From contig WTJK01000062.1 in the NCBI GenBank assembly GCA_011524855.1, forward strand, positions 10,983-66,087: DNA of 55,105 bases, given 5' to 3'. Both the position numbers and the translations under genes were made by a program. This document shows, one piece after another, positions 41,619 to 49,880 of the stretch (the first letter of the stretch is position 1; the number at the start of each line of letters is the position of its first letter). Under the pieces are notes generated by a model, which did not search any database, was not told the DNA's origin, and saw nothing but the letters and a program-made list of their open reading frames with translations. This stretch comes from Methanobacteriota archaeon (GTDB taxonomy: Archaea; Thermoplasmatota; Poseidoniia; Poseidoniales; Poseidoniaceae).

Positions 41619-42797
41619 ATGATGTCGCGACTTGCCGTGCGTGCGCTGGCGTTGATGGCCTGTTTGGTGCTCGCAACCTGTTCGGTCGCAGGCCAACAAC
41701 CGATGCCATCAACCCTCGAGGATGCGGCATGCGATGTGTCGTCCACGCTGTTGTTTGACGGCACAGCGGCCAATCGATCGATCAGTGAACAAGTGGACCT
41801 TGGCCCGAGGTTGCCCGGCTCAAACGCTTCCCTGGCCCTTCGAACCATCATGTTGGAAGCTGCCGAAGCGAACGGCTGGACCGCAGAAACACAGGTCCAC
41901 GAGCGCCACGGCATGAACCTCACCAACGTGATCTTGACGCTGAACGGCTCCGCTGCCACACCGCGAACTGCTGTTGTACTGAGCGCACACTATGACTCAC
42001 GCAACATTGCCGACCAGGACCTCAACGCTTCCAACCGCAGCCTCCCGGTGCCCGGGGCAAACGACGGAGCCAGCGGAACAGCCGTGCTCCTTCAATTCAT
42101 TTCCATCGCACCCCAGTTGAACCTTGAACACGACCTTGTGTTGTTCTTCAACGATGCAGAGGACCAAAACCAGAACTACACCGAAGGAGCAGAAGCGTGG
42201 GCGGACAACCTGACGGACGAAGATGTGGAGCGCATCGAATCCTTCCTTTTGCTTGACATGGTTGGCGACGCCGACCTGCACCTTCACAACATTGAACCAG
42301 GCAATCAAACGTTGAAACAGCGCTTGCTGGCGCTGGGAGCCGCCCTCGGCATGGTCGCCGACCAAACCGATTGCGCCGGTGAACTTGGCGAAGACATCAT
42401 GCGCTACAACGTGACCACGGCCGTGATTGACGATCACATCCACCCCCACGCCCTTGGCATCCCAAGTGTCAACCTGATGGACCCGGTGTACGGTGAATCC
42501 AAATCTGGCACGTTTGGATCTTACTGGCACACCATGGAAGACACGCCGGACAAGGTCAGCGCGGAATCGCTTGAACGCGTGGGTCGCTTGGTCGAAGTGG
42601 CGCTACGAACAGGTGCGTTGCTCGACGTCGACCCTCAGGAGCAACCCGAACCAAACGACCCCGGTTCCACAGCAACCGATGTCGAAACCTCGTCGGCCCC
42701 ATCACGCAACAGCGGTCTTTTGGCGCTTGGTCTCGTTGGCCTGCTTCTGATTTTGGGCCTCATTGGGACGGCTGAATGGTACTTGAAGCGCAGTTGA
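41619..42797 (+). CDS. M28-family metallopeptidase, membrane-anchored
   Basis: A secreted co-catalytic zinc aminopeptidase-like enzyme, with glutaminyl-cyclase relatives in the same family. The 392-residue protein begins with a signal peptide (about residues 5-24). Zinc-site segments are 'SAHYDSR' (H124, D126), 'PGANDGASG', 'FFNDAEDQN', 'LLLDMVGD' and 'DDHIHPHALGIPSVNL', in the family order. A Pro/Ser/Thr-rich linker and one C-terminal hydrophobic helix with a short basic tail anchor it in the membrane. It diverges from the large PKD metalloprotease, with which it shares a promoter region; both would act on extracellular protein. Confidence 0.87.
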   Translation: MMSRLAVRALALMACLVLATCSVAGQQPMPSTLEDAACDVSSTLLFDGTAANRSISEQVDLGPRLPGSNASLALRTIMLEAAEANGWTAETQVHERHGMNLTNVILTLNGSAATPRTAVVLSAHYDSRNIADQDLNASNRSLPVPGANDGASGTAVLLQFISIAPQLNLEHDLVLFFNDAEDQNQNYTEGAEAWADNLTDEDVERIESFLLLDMVGDADLHLHNIEPGNQTLKQRLLALGAALGMVADQTDCAGELGEDIMRYNVTTAVIDDHIHPHALGIPSVNLMDPVYGESKSGTFGSYWHTMEDTPDKVSAESLERVGRLVEVALRTGALLDVDPQEQPEPNDPGSTATDVETSSAPSRNSGLLALGLVGLLLILGLIGTAEWYLKRS

Positions 42798-42863
42798 AGG
42801 CGCGCCCTGCGATGAAAGGGGTCTTATCCGCGCACGGGCTGGCTTTGCTCGGAGGGGCATGAA

Positions 42864-43709
42864 GTGGACGAAGGACGCGAAGAGCGGATGGCCGCCCTGC
42901 GTGCACGCGTCCAAGCACGCCTCGATGGCAACGAACCCTCGGACGAGGAGTTGGTCGTTCAAGCCTCTGCACTCACCGTCGAGACCCCACAGGCACGGGA
43001 TGAAGGCAACGATTGGTTGGCGATGCAGGACCGCGACATCGACCGCTGGCGGAACCTGGCGGCTGCGCTGATCTTGGTCGGCAGCATCCTCGGGATGATC
43101 AGCGGCGTCCTCATCCTCCAAGGCAACCCCACCAACCTGCTCGAAAGTTCATTGTTCAACAACGAGGCATCGGTGGAGATCACCGGATTGGTCTTGGACG
43201 AGGATGGGCGAGGCTTGGAGAACGTGTCGGTCGCACTTCAAGACGCCACGTCGGCCGCCGTGTTGCAGACCACCGTCACGGACCGAGATGGCTACTTCAC
43301 TTTCGAAAACATGGCCAACGAACCGCACGTGTTGGTGGTTGAAGCGGAAGGGTACACCACGATTGAACGGACCTTCACTCCGGACCGAGTGGAACTGCGA
43401 CCCGTGACCATGAAGACGGGAGAGGGCACGCAGGAAGAATCGGAAGGGGCTGCATCCACCGGTTGGACCCTCGACGACGCCGTGGGACTCTCCAGCATCA
43501 TCGGTGGCTTGACCGTCATCACGGCCTTCGCAGGCGTCCAAGCTGCTGTTGAATCACGACGCGGCGCAAAGTACCGTCGAGCACAGTACCTTGCTGGCGT
43601 GTCGTTGCTCAGCCGGGGCCTCATCATCATCGGACCAACGCTGATCTTGTTCGGGATGATCATCAACGTGCTCGCACGTTCCGACTACGACGACATGAGA
43701 GAGGACTGA
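42864..43709 (+). CDS. Membrane protein with a carboxypeptidase regulatory-like domain
   Basis: A 281-residue membrane protein. After a charged N-terminal region there is a hydrophobic helix (about residues 63-85), then a beta-sandwich like the carboxypeptidase regulatory domain ('GLVLDEDGRGLENVSVALQ' ... 'DRDGYFTFENM'). Two more hydrophobic segments near residues 205-225 and 248-272 follow. Function is unknown; such domains often sit in surface or transport proteins. The start is GTG at 42864 with GGAGGGG 7 bases before it. The next gene starts 2 bases after its stop. Confidence 0.75.
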   Translation: MDEGREERMAALRARVQARLDGNEPSDEELVVQASALTVETPQARDEGNDWLAMQDRDIDRWRNLAAALILVGSILGMISGVLILQGNPTNLLESSLFNNEASVEITGLVLDEDGRGLENVSVALQDATSAAVLQTTVTDRDGYFTFENMANEPHVLVVEAEGYTTIERTFTPDRVELRPVTMKTGEGTQEESEGAASTGWTLDDAVGLSSIIGGLTVITAFAGVQAAVESRRGAKYRRAQYLAGVSLLSRGLIIIGPTLILFGMIINVLARSDYDDMRED

Positions 43710-43711
43710 AC

Positions 43712-45079
43712 ATGTACCTCATCACCGTGGAGGGTGGGGACGGTTCTGGGAAGGGCGAGGCAGCGAGGATTCTCGGAGAATTGCTCCAAGATTTTGCTTT
43801 TCCCGAGGTCGCCATGACCCACGAACCTCGACGTCACTCTGAATTGGGGAAGTTGGCGTTGTCCTCGGTGAAATTGGGGAACAAAACACCCCTGGAGGAA
43901 GCCGGTTTGTTCGCAGCTGACCGGTTGGATCATTCCCATACCTTCATCCGACCGCTGTTGGAACAAGGCACCGTGGTGGTGTCGGACCGCAACATCCACT
44001 CCTCCATCATCTACCAGGGCGTTGTCGGGGCGTTGGGTGTTGAGCAAGTGGCCAACATGAACGCAGCAGCCATGGTACCAGACCTCGTGTTTTGGATCGA
44101 TTGCGACCCGGCCAAAGCCATGCGGCGCATCAACAGCGGCACCCTTCGCATGACCAGCGAAAAGCAGGAATACTTCGAAACCCAAGAGATCCAAACCACC
44201 ATTCGACAAGGGTTCCATGCCCTTTTTGGCGACCAACAGCGCGTCCCGCCGCCGTTTGACAAATGCCATGTGGTTGGTCCCATCATGAACGAGGGAGGGC
44301 TGGATGAACTCAGGCGAAAATTGCGAAAGGAACTGCGCCGGTTCTTCAACCGTAAGCCAGCGCCGCTCAACGTGGACAAAGACCGCGTGGACCGTCATCT
44401 GCTCAACCGATTGGTCCACGAGGTGAAGCAGCAGCAACGTCTTCCGGGGGCGCCTCAGGAACGCACCGCCATCCACACCGATTGGCTCGGGGGGGCTTCG
44501 CCGGCGCATTGGATGGCCGATGCAGAAGCCCACTGGCCGTCGACCTCCGCCGAAGCCAGCGATGTCCCCCTCACACCGATGGCGCACTCCGTGTGGTCGG
44601 TCCTTGGCACGCTTTCCCTGATGGTAGGATCATCCGAGGTCCCACGGCTCTACGCTTCGTTGGGACCGGTTCGGACGGTCACGCAACGCCACACGCAACG
44701 GTTGGTCCGGTGGTTGCTCAACGAAAACTGGATCCACAAGCAGCAAAATCACGTGCCGTTTGCTGACGCTCAATTGTTCAAACTTCGAGATGAACGCCTC
44801 GGCTTCTCTCGTCTGACCCTCGCCGTCTGGCCGCTGCGTTCAGCGTTGGCGTCCTGGCGACGAAGCCACCCGGACGCCCCGTGGGAAGACGCCATGGGCG
44901 ACGTGTTGTCGGTCAAGGAAGGGCGGACGTTGTCCGCTGCGTTGCAGAAAGCCGTTCGAGACATCAACGAGCGGTTGGCCATTTTGTCCAGCGGGCACGA
45001 AGGGTGCCCGTTGCCCGAAACCGCCGAGGAACTGATCGTTTGGTGGTCCATGGCCCCGCCAAATCACTCCGATTCCTGA
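43712..45079 (+). CDS. tmk: Thymidylate kinase with a large C-terminal extension
   Basis: Thymidylate kinase phosphorylates dTMP to dTDP. In this 455-residue protein the first ~210 residues match the family: Walker A 'EGGDGSGKGEAARIL' (K14), the 'HEP' segment near residue 38, and 'VSDRNIHSSIIYQG' (the D-R-Y-like motif with the Tyr replaced by Asn). The C-terminal ~240 residues are not part of the family, which is usually about 205 residues long. They include a helical section with the layout of a winged helix ('RTVTQRHTQRLVRWLLNENW', about residues 320-340). Their role is unknown. The gene begins 2 bases after the preceding stop, and its end overlaps the convergent DUF2085-like gene by 16 bases. 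Confidence 0.85.
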   Translation: MYLITVEGGDGSGKGEAARILGELLQDFAFPEVAMTHEPRRHSELGKLALSSVKLGNKTPLEEAGLFAADRLDHSHTFIRPLLEQGTVVVSDRNIHSSIIYQGVVGALGVEQVANMNAAAMVPDLVFWIDCDPAKAMRRINSGTLRMTSEKQEYFETQEIQTTIRQGFHALFGDQQRVPPPFDKCHVVGPIMNEGGLDELRRKLRKELRRFFNRKPAPLNVDKDRVDRHLLNRLVHEVKQQQRLPGAPQERTAIHTDWLGGASPAHWMADAEAHWPSTSAEASDVPLTPMAHSVWSVLGTLSLMVGSSEVPRLYASLGPVRTVTQRHTQRLVRWLLNENWIHKQQNHVPFADAQLFKLRDERLGFSRLTLAVWPLRSALASWRRSHPDAPWEDAMGDVLSVKEGRTLSAALQKAVRDINERLAILSSGHEGCPLPETAEELIVWWSMAPPNHSDS

Positions 45080-45840
45080 GCGTTTGCACCGTCTTGCGCC
45101 AACACAAATCGGGACGAACCCGGCAACAGCACGTGCCCTGCGGTGGCGAACGCATCAGCTCGCGCAGCGAACATGGAACACATCAGGATGCCCAAACCGA
45201 AGCCAAAGGGGACCCCGGTCAAGACACGTTTAACGTTGGTGGATTCGTAAGGGGTGAGCAACTGCAGGAACCCATCCAAGATCAACGGCAGGCAGAGCAA
45301 GAGGCCAACGCCGAACCAAACAAGCGTTCGACGGTTGTTGGCATACACCGGCTGGAGCCACGTTTCCGGCAGCAAGGAGAGGCAGGTATCGCGCACCGTC
45401 CAACGGTTCCACCCACGGCGGTGAAACACGGCGCCACCGACGAACAGACCGAAGAAAATCCCCACATCTCGGGTGCAGACAGGCATTTGATTTCCGTTGA
45501 TTTCCAGCGAACGCTCATGCTTTTGGTGGCAGTTCAAGTCACCAAACCCGTACATGAAGGCTGCATAGGGATTCAAATCGGTCCATGCCAATTGCCCCGT
45601 GGCATGCAACCGGCCCTCGTCATCGATGTAGAGGTTGGTCGCATCGTTGCCAGCCGAGCCCCACCCGTTTTGCGTGGCGAAGTCAATGGCGTTGGCTCGT
45701 CCTTGCAGGTCGTTTACCGTGCCGGCCTCGAGGCTCCAAGGAGCGAGGAAAAACGAGGCGAAGAGAAAACCACACACGCCGAAGACCCAACGCCCAATGC
45801 GGGCTTCACGGTGCCGGTCGGCCAATCCGTTTCGCTCCAC
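45064..45840 (-). CDS. DUF2085-like membrane protein
   Basis: A multi-spanning membrane protein. With the GTG at 45840 it has about 258 residues and at least five hydrophobic segments. The segment 'GDLNCHQKHERSLEI' followed by 'PVCTRDVGIFFGLFVGG' resembles the C-H-Q ... C-x-R-x-x-G-I/x pattern of DUF2085 proteins. No function is known for this family. A longer GTG start at 45900 is possible; at 45840 the sequence TCTTTACC lies about 26 bases upstream, which fits a leaderless mRNA. Confidence 0.68.
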   Translation of the reverse strand: MERNGLADRHREARIGRWVFGVCGFLFASFFLAPWSLEAGTVNDLQGRANAIDFATQNGWGSAGNDATNLYIDDEGRLHATGQLAWTDLNPYAAFMYGFGDLNCHQKHERSLEINGNQMPVCTRDVGIFFGLFVGGAVFHRRGWNRWTVRDTCLSLLPETWLQPVYANNRRTLVWFGVGLLLCLPLILDGFLQLLTPYESTNVKRVLTGVPFGFGLGILMCSMFAARADAFATAGHVLLPGSSRFVLAQDGANAQESE

Positions 45841-45918
45841 GTGGTGAACACAGGACGCAGCGGTAAAGACCTTGTGTGAAGGAAAGGCTTCAAGTTCCAC
45901 TCACCCTCAAAATCACCC

Positions 45919-46551
45919 ATGAAGGAACCCGAGGTCCGACGCATCGGGCTGTTCACGGGGGTCCAAGCCGGGTTTGTGGTCGGCGTCTTCTTGGGATTCT
46001 CAATGGCGGTGGTAGCTGCCTTGACCCGCTCGGAGGATTTGCTGCTCGTCGCTCAACTGCTGTGCATCACCCCGCTGATCACCGCTGTCACGCTTGGTCC
46101 TGCTCTGGGCTGGCGCACCGTACCCGTTACCTTGCACCAAGACCGTTTGCAGGAAGCACGCACAGCCTTGGAACCGCTGAACGAAGGACGAGGCCGGTGG
46201 CGCGTGCTGAGTCATACCCGAAGCGACGGGCAGACGACCCGTGTGGACCTTCACGACTCGCGTGACCCACTTGCAATCGTCAAGACCGCTCTGGAGGCGG
46301 CCGGAGACCAACCGGTGCGATTTGTGGTGGGGCGAGGGCAGCCCAACAGTCGCGCCCCCTCGTTGCGGCCAACCGTGCTGAGCCACCTTGAGCGCACCGT
46401 CCCTGCTCACCGGCTGCGCAGCACGCGGTCCATGATCGAAGTCATGCCCGAGGCGTACATTGAACACCTGAACGCCACCCAGCGAATGCATCGACGGCTG
46501 CTGTTGTTGGTCCCCGTTGCCATGACCATGGTGTGGCTTGAACTTCGTTGA
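45919..46551 (+). CDS. Membrane protein of unknown function
   Basis: I do not recognise a family. The 210-residue protein has two hydrophobic segments near the N-terminus (about residues 14-36 and 42-64), a soluble middle part with basic and acidic residues, and a short hydrophobic C-terminus (about 192-207). It lies divergent from the DUF2085-like gene and ahead of the HEAT-repeat gene, whose alternative TTG start would overlap its end. Confidence 0.68.
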   Translation: MKEPEVRRIGLFTGVQAGFVVGVFLGFSMAVVAALTRSEDLLLVAQLLCITPLITAVTLGPALGWRTVPVTLHQDRLQEARTALEPLNEGRGRWRVLSHTRSDGQTTRVDLHDSRDPLAIVKTALEAAGDQPVRFVVGRGQPNSRAPSLRPTVLSHLERTVPAHRLRSTRSMIEVMPEAYIEHLNATQRMHRRLLLLVPVAMTMVWLELR

Positions 46552-46591
46552 ACGTCAGCAGGGCTTTGAAGGACGGCGTGTTGCTACGCCC

Positions 46592-47584
46592 ATGCCCACC
46601 GACCTCGGTCGAGCCATGCAGCGCTTGACGCACCGGGACATTCGGACCCGTCGCCGGGCGATTCGTGATTTGTACGAACACGACCGCCCTGAGGCGCTTG
46701 ACGGCTTCGTCACGTTGCTCGATGATGACGATCCTTGGTTTGTGGCGAAAGCCGTGGAAGCGCACCGAAAATGGGCGCCGTTGCGAGGCGTCGAAGCGCT
46801 TGAGCCCATGCTGAACCACACTGACGTGGGTGTTCGACAAGCGGGTGCAAACCTGTTGGACGAGTTTGGAGTGGAAGCCATGGACACCGCACACCGACTT
46901 CTCTCGGATGCCGATGCCACCGTGCAGCAGCATGCTGCACGCTGGCTCATCAAAAACGGCGACGAGGAAGCCCGTGCTGCATTGGCCAACCATCCCAATG
47001 TCGTCGTCCGCCGAGCCTTGTTCATGCGAACGAACTTGCCGACTGAACTGCTCGAAATCGGTTTGTCCGACGACCATGAGAGCGTGCAACGTCTGGCACT
47101 CCAAGGAATTCTCCGGTCAGGACGGCCCGTGAACAACGATGTCATCGAACCCCACCTCAACACAACCTCTCCTACGCCCGAGTTGGTCTGGTGGGTGGCT
47201 CAACACCACCCCTCGATGCTGGCACCGTTGCTTCCGTTGCTCACGGGACGCCCCCGCAAGGCCCTCGCCAACCTTTTGCGCGAAACGGTGAAATCGTCAG
47301 AAGATCTTCAGGTTGAGCGGTGGTTCGAAGCGAACGGTCACGATCTTGTGACCAAGTGGGTGCTCCACCGAGGTCCGGAGGAGGATGCGTTGCGGTGGTC
47401 GCTGATCAGCATGGAATCGGTCCCCGTTATTGAGCGGTCCATTTTGCTTGAACGCTTGATTGGGCGAGCCAACGACCCTTCCGTACGGGAACACGTGAAA
47501 GCGCTGTTGGCGAGCGACCTCCACCCTCTGCTTCGCGTCGCATGCGAGAACCTATCAACCGCCGCACTGGAACTGGACGCATGA
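46592..47584 (+). CDS. HEAT-repeat protein
   Basis: A 330-residue all-helical protein built from repeated helix pairs with the HEAT/PBS-lyase pattern ('VRQAGANLLDEFG', 'VQQHAARWLIKNG', 'VVRRALFMRTN'). Such proteins act as scaffolds or, in some cases, modify phycobilins or iron-sulfur targets; here no partner is evident. I chose the ATG at 46592; a TTG at 46538 overlaps the upstream gene. Its stop overlaps the start of the next gene (ATGA, 47581-47584), so it is translationally coupled to the M61 peptidase. Confidence 0.82.
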   Translation: MPTDLGRAMQRLTHRDIRTRRRAIRDLYEHDRPEALDGFVTLLDDDDPWFVAKAVEAHRKWAPLRGVEALEPMLNHTDVGVRQAGANLLDEFGVEAMDTAHRLLSDADATVQQHAARWLIKNGDEEARAALANHPNVVVRRALFMRTNLPTELLEIGLSDDHESVQRLALQGILRSGRPVNNDVIEPHLNTTSPTPELVWWVAQHHPSMLAPLLPLLTGRPRKALANLLRETVKSSEDLQVERWFEANGHDLVTKWVLHRGPEEDALRWSLISMESVPVIERSILLERLIGRANDPSVREHVKALLASDLHPLLRVACENLSTAALELDA

Positions 47585-49392
47585 GTTCAACCTCGTCCGG
47601 AATGACCTTCACCCTCGATGCGACAAACGGTGCGGAGCACCGGCTTGAGGTGGGTCTGGACATCGAAGGACCGTTCACTTCACGCAACCTTCACCTCAAA
47701 TTCCCTCGCTGGGTGCCTGGCTCGTACATGATTCGAGAGCCCATTCAGCACATGTTCAATTTCACCGCCGTTGACCAGGCGGGTCGGCCACTGACCGCGA
47801 AACGGCTTGACGTCGACGGCATGGTCGTCCATCTGCGAGCCAACACCACGCAGGTCCGCCTCGCCTACGACCTGTTTGCACGTGAGCTGTCGGTGCGGTC
47901 CAACCACCTCGATGCTTCTCACCTTCACATGATGCCACCGTTCACGTGGTTTTGGCCGACCAAAGGGGTGGATCCTGAACGCTGCCATCTCGGGCACACG
48001 GTCGAGTTGATCGCACCCAAAACATGGACACCTGCCACCCAACTGCCCCCCGTCGAGGACATGGAGCAAGGCGACGCTGGCCACCGTTGGGTCTTTGCTG
48101 CGAAGAACCGCGACCACCTGCTGGACAGCATCATGGAAGTCAACCCCAACCCGATGATTTCCCGTGACATCGACGGTCGACTCCACCACCTGAAAATCTG
48201 GGACAGCGGAGGCCACGCCGTGCACCCAGAACGGCTGGCCGTGTTTGAGGATGACATGGAAAAAATCGTTCGAGAACACCACGCGTTGTTCGGCGTCCCC
48301 TCCTGGGGCGAATACTACACCGTCTTGCAACTCACCGACACAGGACGAGGGGGGCTTGAACACATGAACTCACAAACCTCGATGATGCCGAGGTCATGCC
48401 TGTTTCCGGGTCACGACGATGAATACCGTGACCTCGTGAGTTTGTTTTCCCATGAGTACCTCCACCAGTGGAACGTCAAGCGGTTGAAACCCACTTCGTT
48501 CCTGGATTATGACCTCCAACACGAGGGGCACACGGACCTTCTTTGGTGGTTTGAAGGAGGGACTTCGTGGCTGGGCGACATGATGTGTGTTCGGTCAGGT
48601 GCGTGGACCGAAGCGGATTGGCGCAAGGATTTCCTTCGAAAGATGAACCGGCACACCCGCTGCAACGGCTGCCACAGGGAATCGCTTGCGGAATCAAGTC
48701 ACGATGCGTGGATTCACCTCTATAGAAGCGGCCCCTACACGAGAGAAAGTCAAATCTCGTATTACCTTGAAGGCGAATTGGCGATGATGTGCTTGGACAC
48801 CGAGCTCCGCCGACGAAACGGCGACACCTACGGCGCCTGCAACTTGATGGCCGATGTGGTCGCTGCTCACGCCATGGACACCGATGCACCAAGAGGCCTC
48901 GGCGTGGACTACGCCGACTTGAGAAGCGCGCTTCAACGCGCCCCGGGCGGTGCTTCCATGGGTCCGTTCCTCGATCGGTTGGTCAAGCACCGTCAACCAC
49001 CGCCTGTGGAGAAGGCCATGCGGTTTTTCCGACTCAAATTGACCCCTGAACACGAACCAAAACCCGAAGCTGCATGGCTCGGCGTGGGCCTGAACGACAA
49101 CGGGAACCGCACGCGAATCACCACCTTCCACGCCGGCTCCCCCATGCGTCTTTTGGCCCAAGTGGGCGACGAAATCGTGGCCGTGGAAGGCCTGCGCGTC
49201 ACTTCAGCTGCCCATCTGAGCAAATTGCTTCAAGGCCGAGCTGACCAACCAACATCGTTGAGCATCGTCCACGAAGGGGTGCTCAGCGTCATCACGGTAA
49301 CGCCGAGTGCACCGCCGCAGCACGGTACGAAATTGACAGGAAAAGGCAACGACCGCTGGCGAGCGTGGATCGCATCTCGTCAGTCGTCTTGA
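47581..49392 (+). CDS. M61-family peptidase with PDZ domain
   Basis: A 603-residue zinc aminopeptidase of the glycyl-aminopeptidase (M61) family. It has an N-terminal beta-sandwich, the zinc motif 'SHEYLHQWNVKRLKP' (H291, E292, H295) and the third ligand Glu in 'WFEGGTSW' (E325). A C-terminal PDZ domain ('WLGVGLNDNGNRTRITTFHA' ... 'AQVGDEIVAVEG', about residues 500-585) is typical of the family. No signal peptide is visible, so it is probably cytoplasmic. It is coupled to the HEAT-repeat gene. The end overlaps the convergent ParB-fold gene by 13 bases. Confidence 0.9.
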   Translation: MSSTSSGMTFTLDATNGAEHRLEVGLDIEGPFTSRNLHLKFPRWVPGSYMIREPIQHMFNFTAVDQAGRPLTAKRLDVDGMVVHLRANTTQVRLAYDLFARELSVRSNHLDASHLHMMPPFTWFWPTKGVDPERCHLGHTVELIAPKTWTPATQLPPVEDMEQGDAGHRWVFAAKNRDHLLDSIMEVNPNPMISRDIDGRLHHLKIWDSGGHAVHPERLAVFEDDMEKIVREHHALFGVPSWGEYYTVLQLTDTGRGGLEHMNSQTSMMPRSCLFPGHDDEYRDLVSLFSHEYLHQWNVKRLKPTSFLDYDLQHEGHTDLLWWFEGGTSWLGDMMCVRSGAWTEADWRKDFLRKMNRHTRCNGCHRESLAESSHDAWIHLYRSGPYTRESQISYYLEGELAMMCLDTELRRRNGDTYGACNLMADVVAAHAMDTDAPRGLGVDYADLRSALQRAPGGASMGPFLDRLVKHRQPPPVEKAMRFFRLKLTPEHEPKPEAAWLGVGLNDNGNRTRITTFHAGSPMRLLAQVGDEIVAVEGLRVTSAAHLSKLLQGRADQPTSLSIVHEGVLSVITVTPSAPPQHGTKLTGKGNDRWRAWIASRQSS

Positions 49393-49805
49393 AGCAGCAT
49401 CAATCGGTCCAGCGGCACGTGAATGGGCGGCATGTCATCGGTGATGGCGTGACGGCTCGTTTTCGGGGGAAAAACTTCATCGGACAATCCCATTTCAATC
49501 ACTTCGCTTTTGGTGAGTGTTTCCCGTCCTGATGCTGGCCAAGCCGTTACCGTAATGCGGTCGTCCGTCAGGTAATCAACGCACACCGCAGGCACCCGCA
49601 TCAACCCCAGGTCAACCCCCACGTGGTAGCGGTGGTGACCGTCCAGAATAACACCCGTCCGTTTGTCGACAAGAAGCGGCTTGGTGTACCCGTTCCACCG
49701 TTGCGTCATCTCGAAGAGTTTGTCTTTGTTTCGAGGCTTGATGGCCTCGTGGGTTTTCAACCACGCCAAAGGGACCAACTGGATTTCATCCTCCTTCCAC
49801 TCCAT
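49380..49805 (-). CDS. ParB/sulfiredoxin-fold protein, possibly SerK-like serine kinase
   Basis: A 141-residue single-domain protein with the ParB/Srx fold: an N-terminal strand, then 'GVILDGHHRYHVGVDLG' (the conserved D-G-H-H-R loop) and a C-terminal region rich in strands and a helix. The D-G-H-H-R loop and the 'VDYLTDDRITVTAW' segment resemble archaeal ADP-dependent free serine kinases of the SerK type as much as DNA-partition ParB. It lacks the helix-turn-helix of plasmid ParB. Kinase activity would be inference. Confidence 0.72.
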   Translation of the reverse strand: MEWKEDEIQLVPLAWLKTHEAIKPRNKDKLFEMTQRWNGYTKPLLVDKRTGVILDGHHRYHVGVDLGLMRVPAVCVDYLTDDRITVTAWPASGRETLTKSEVIEMGLSDEVFPPKTSRHAITDDMPPIHVPLDRLMLLQDD

Positions 49806-49869
49806 TGTCCCTGCTCACGCATGTTCGTCATAATCCTTTTTCACCAAGGAGACTGACAGACCGCTAACT

Positions 49870-49878
49870 GGAGGAGGA
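49870..49878 (+). promoter_or_regulatory. Strong ribosome binding site before the CCA enzyme
   Basis: GGAGGAGGA lies 2 bases before the ATG at 49881, the most complete Shine-Dalgarno-like sequence in the window. It fixes this ATG as the start. Confidence 0.6.
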
Positions 49879-49880
49879 CG

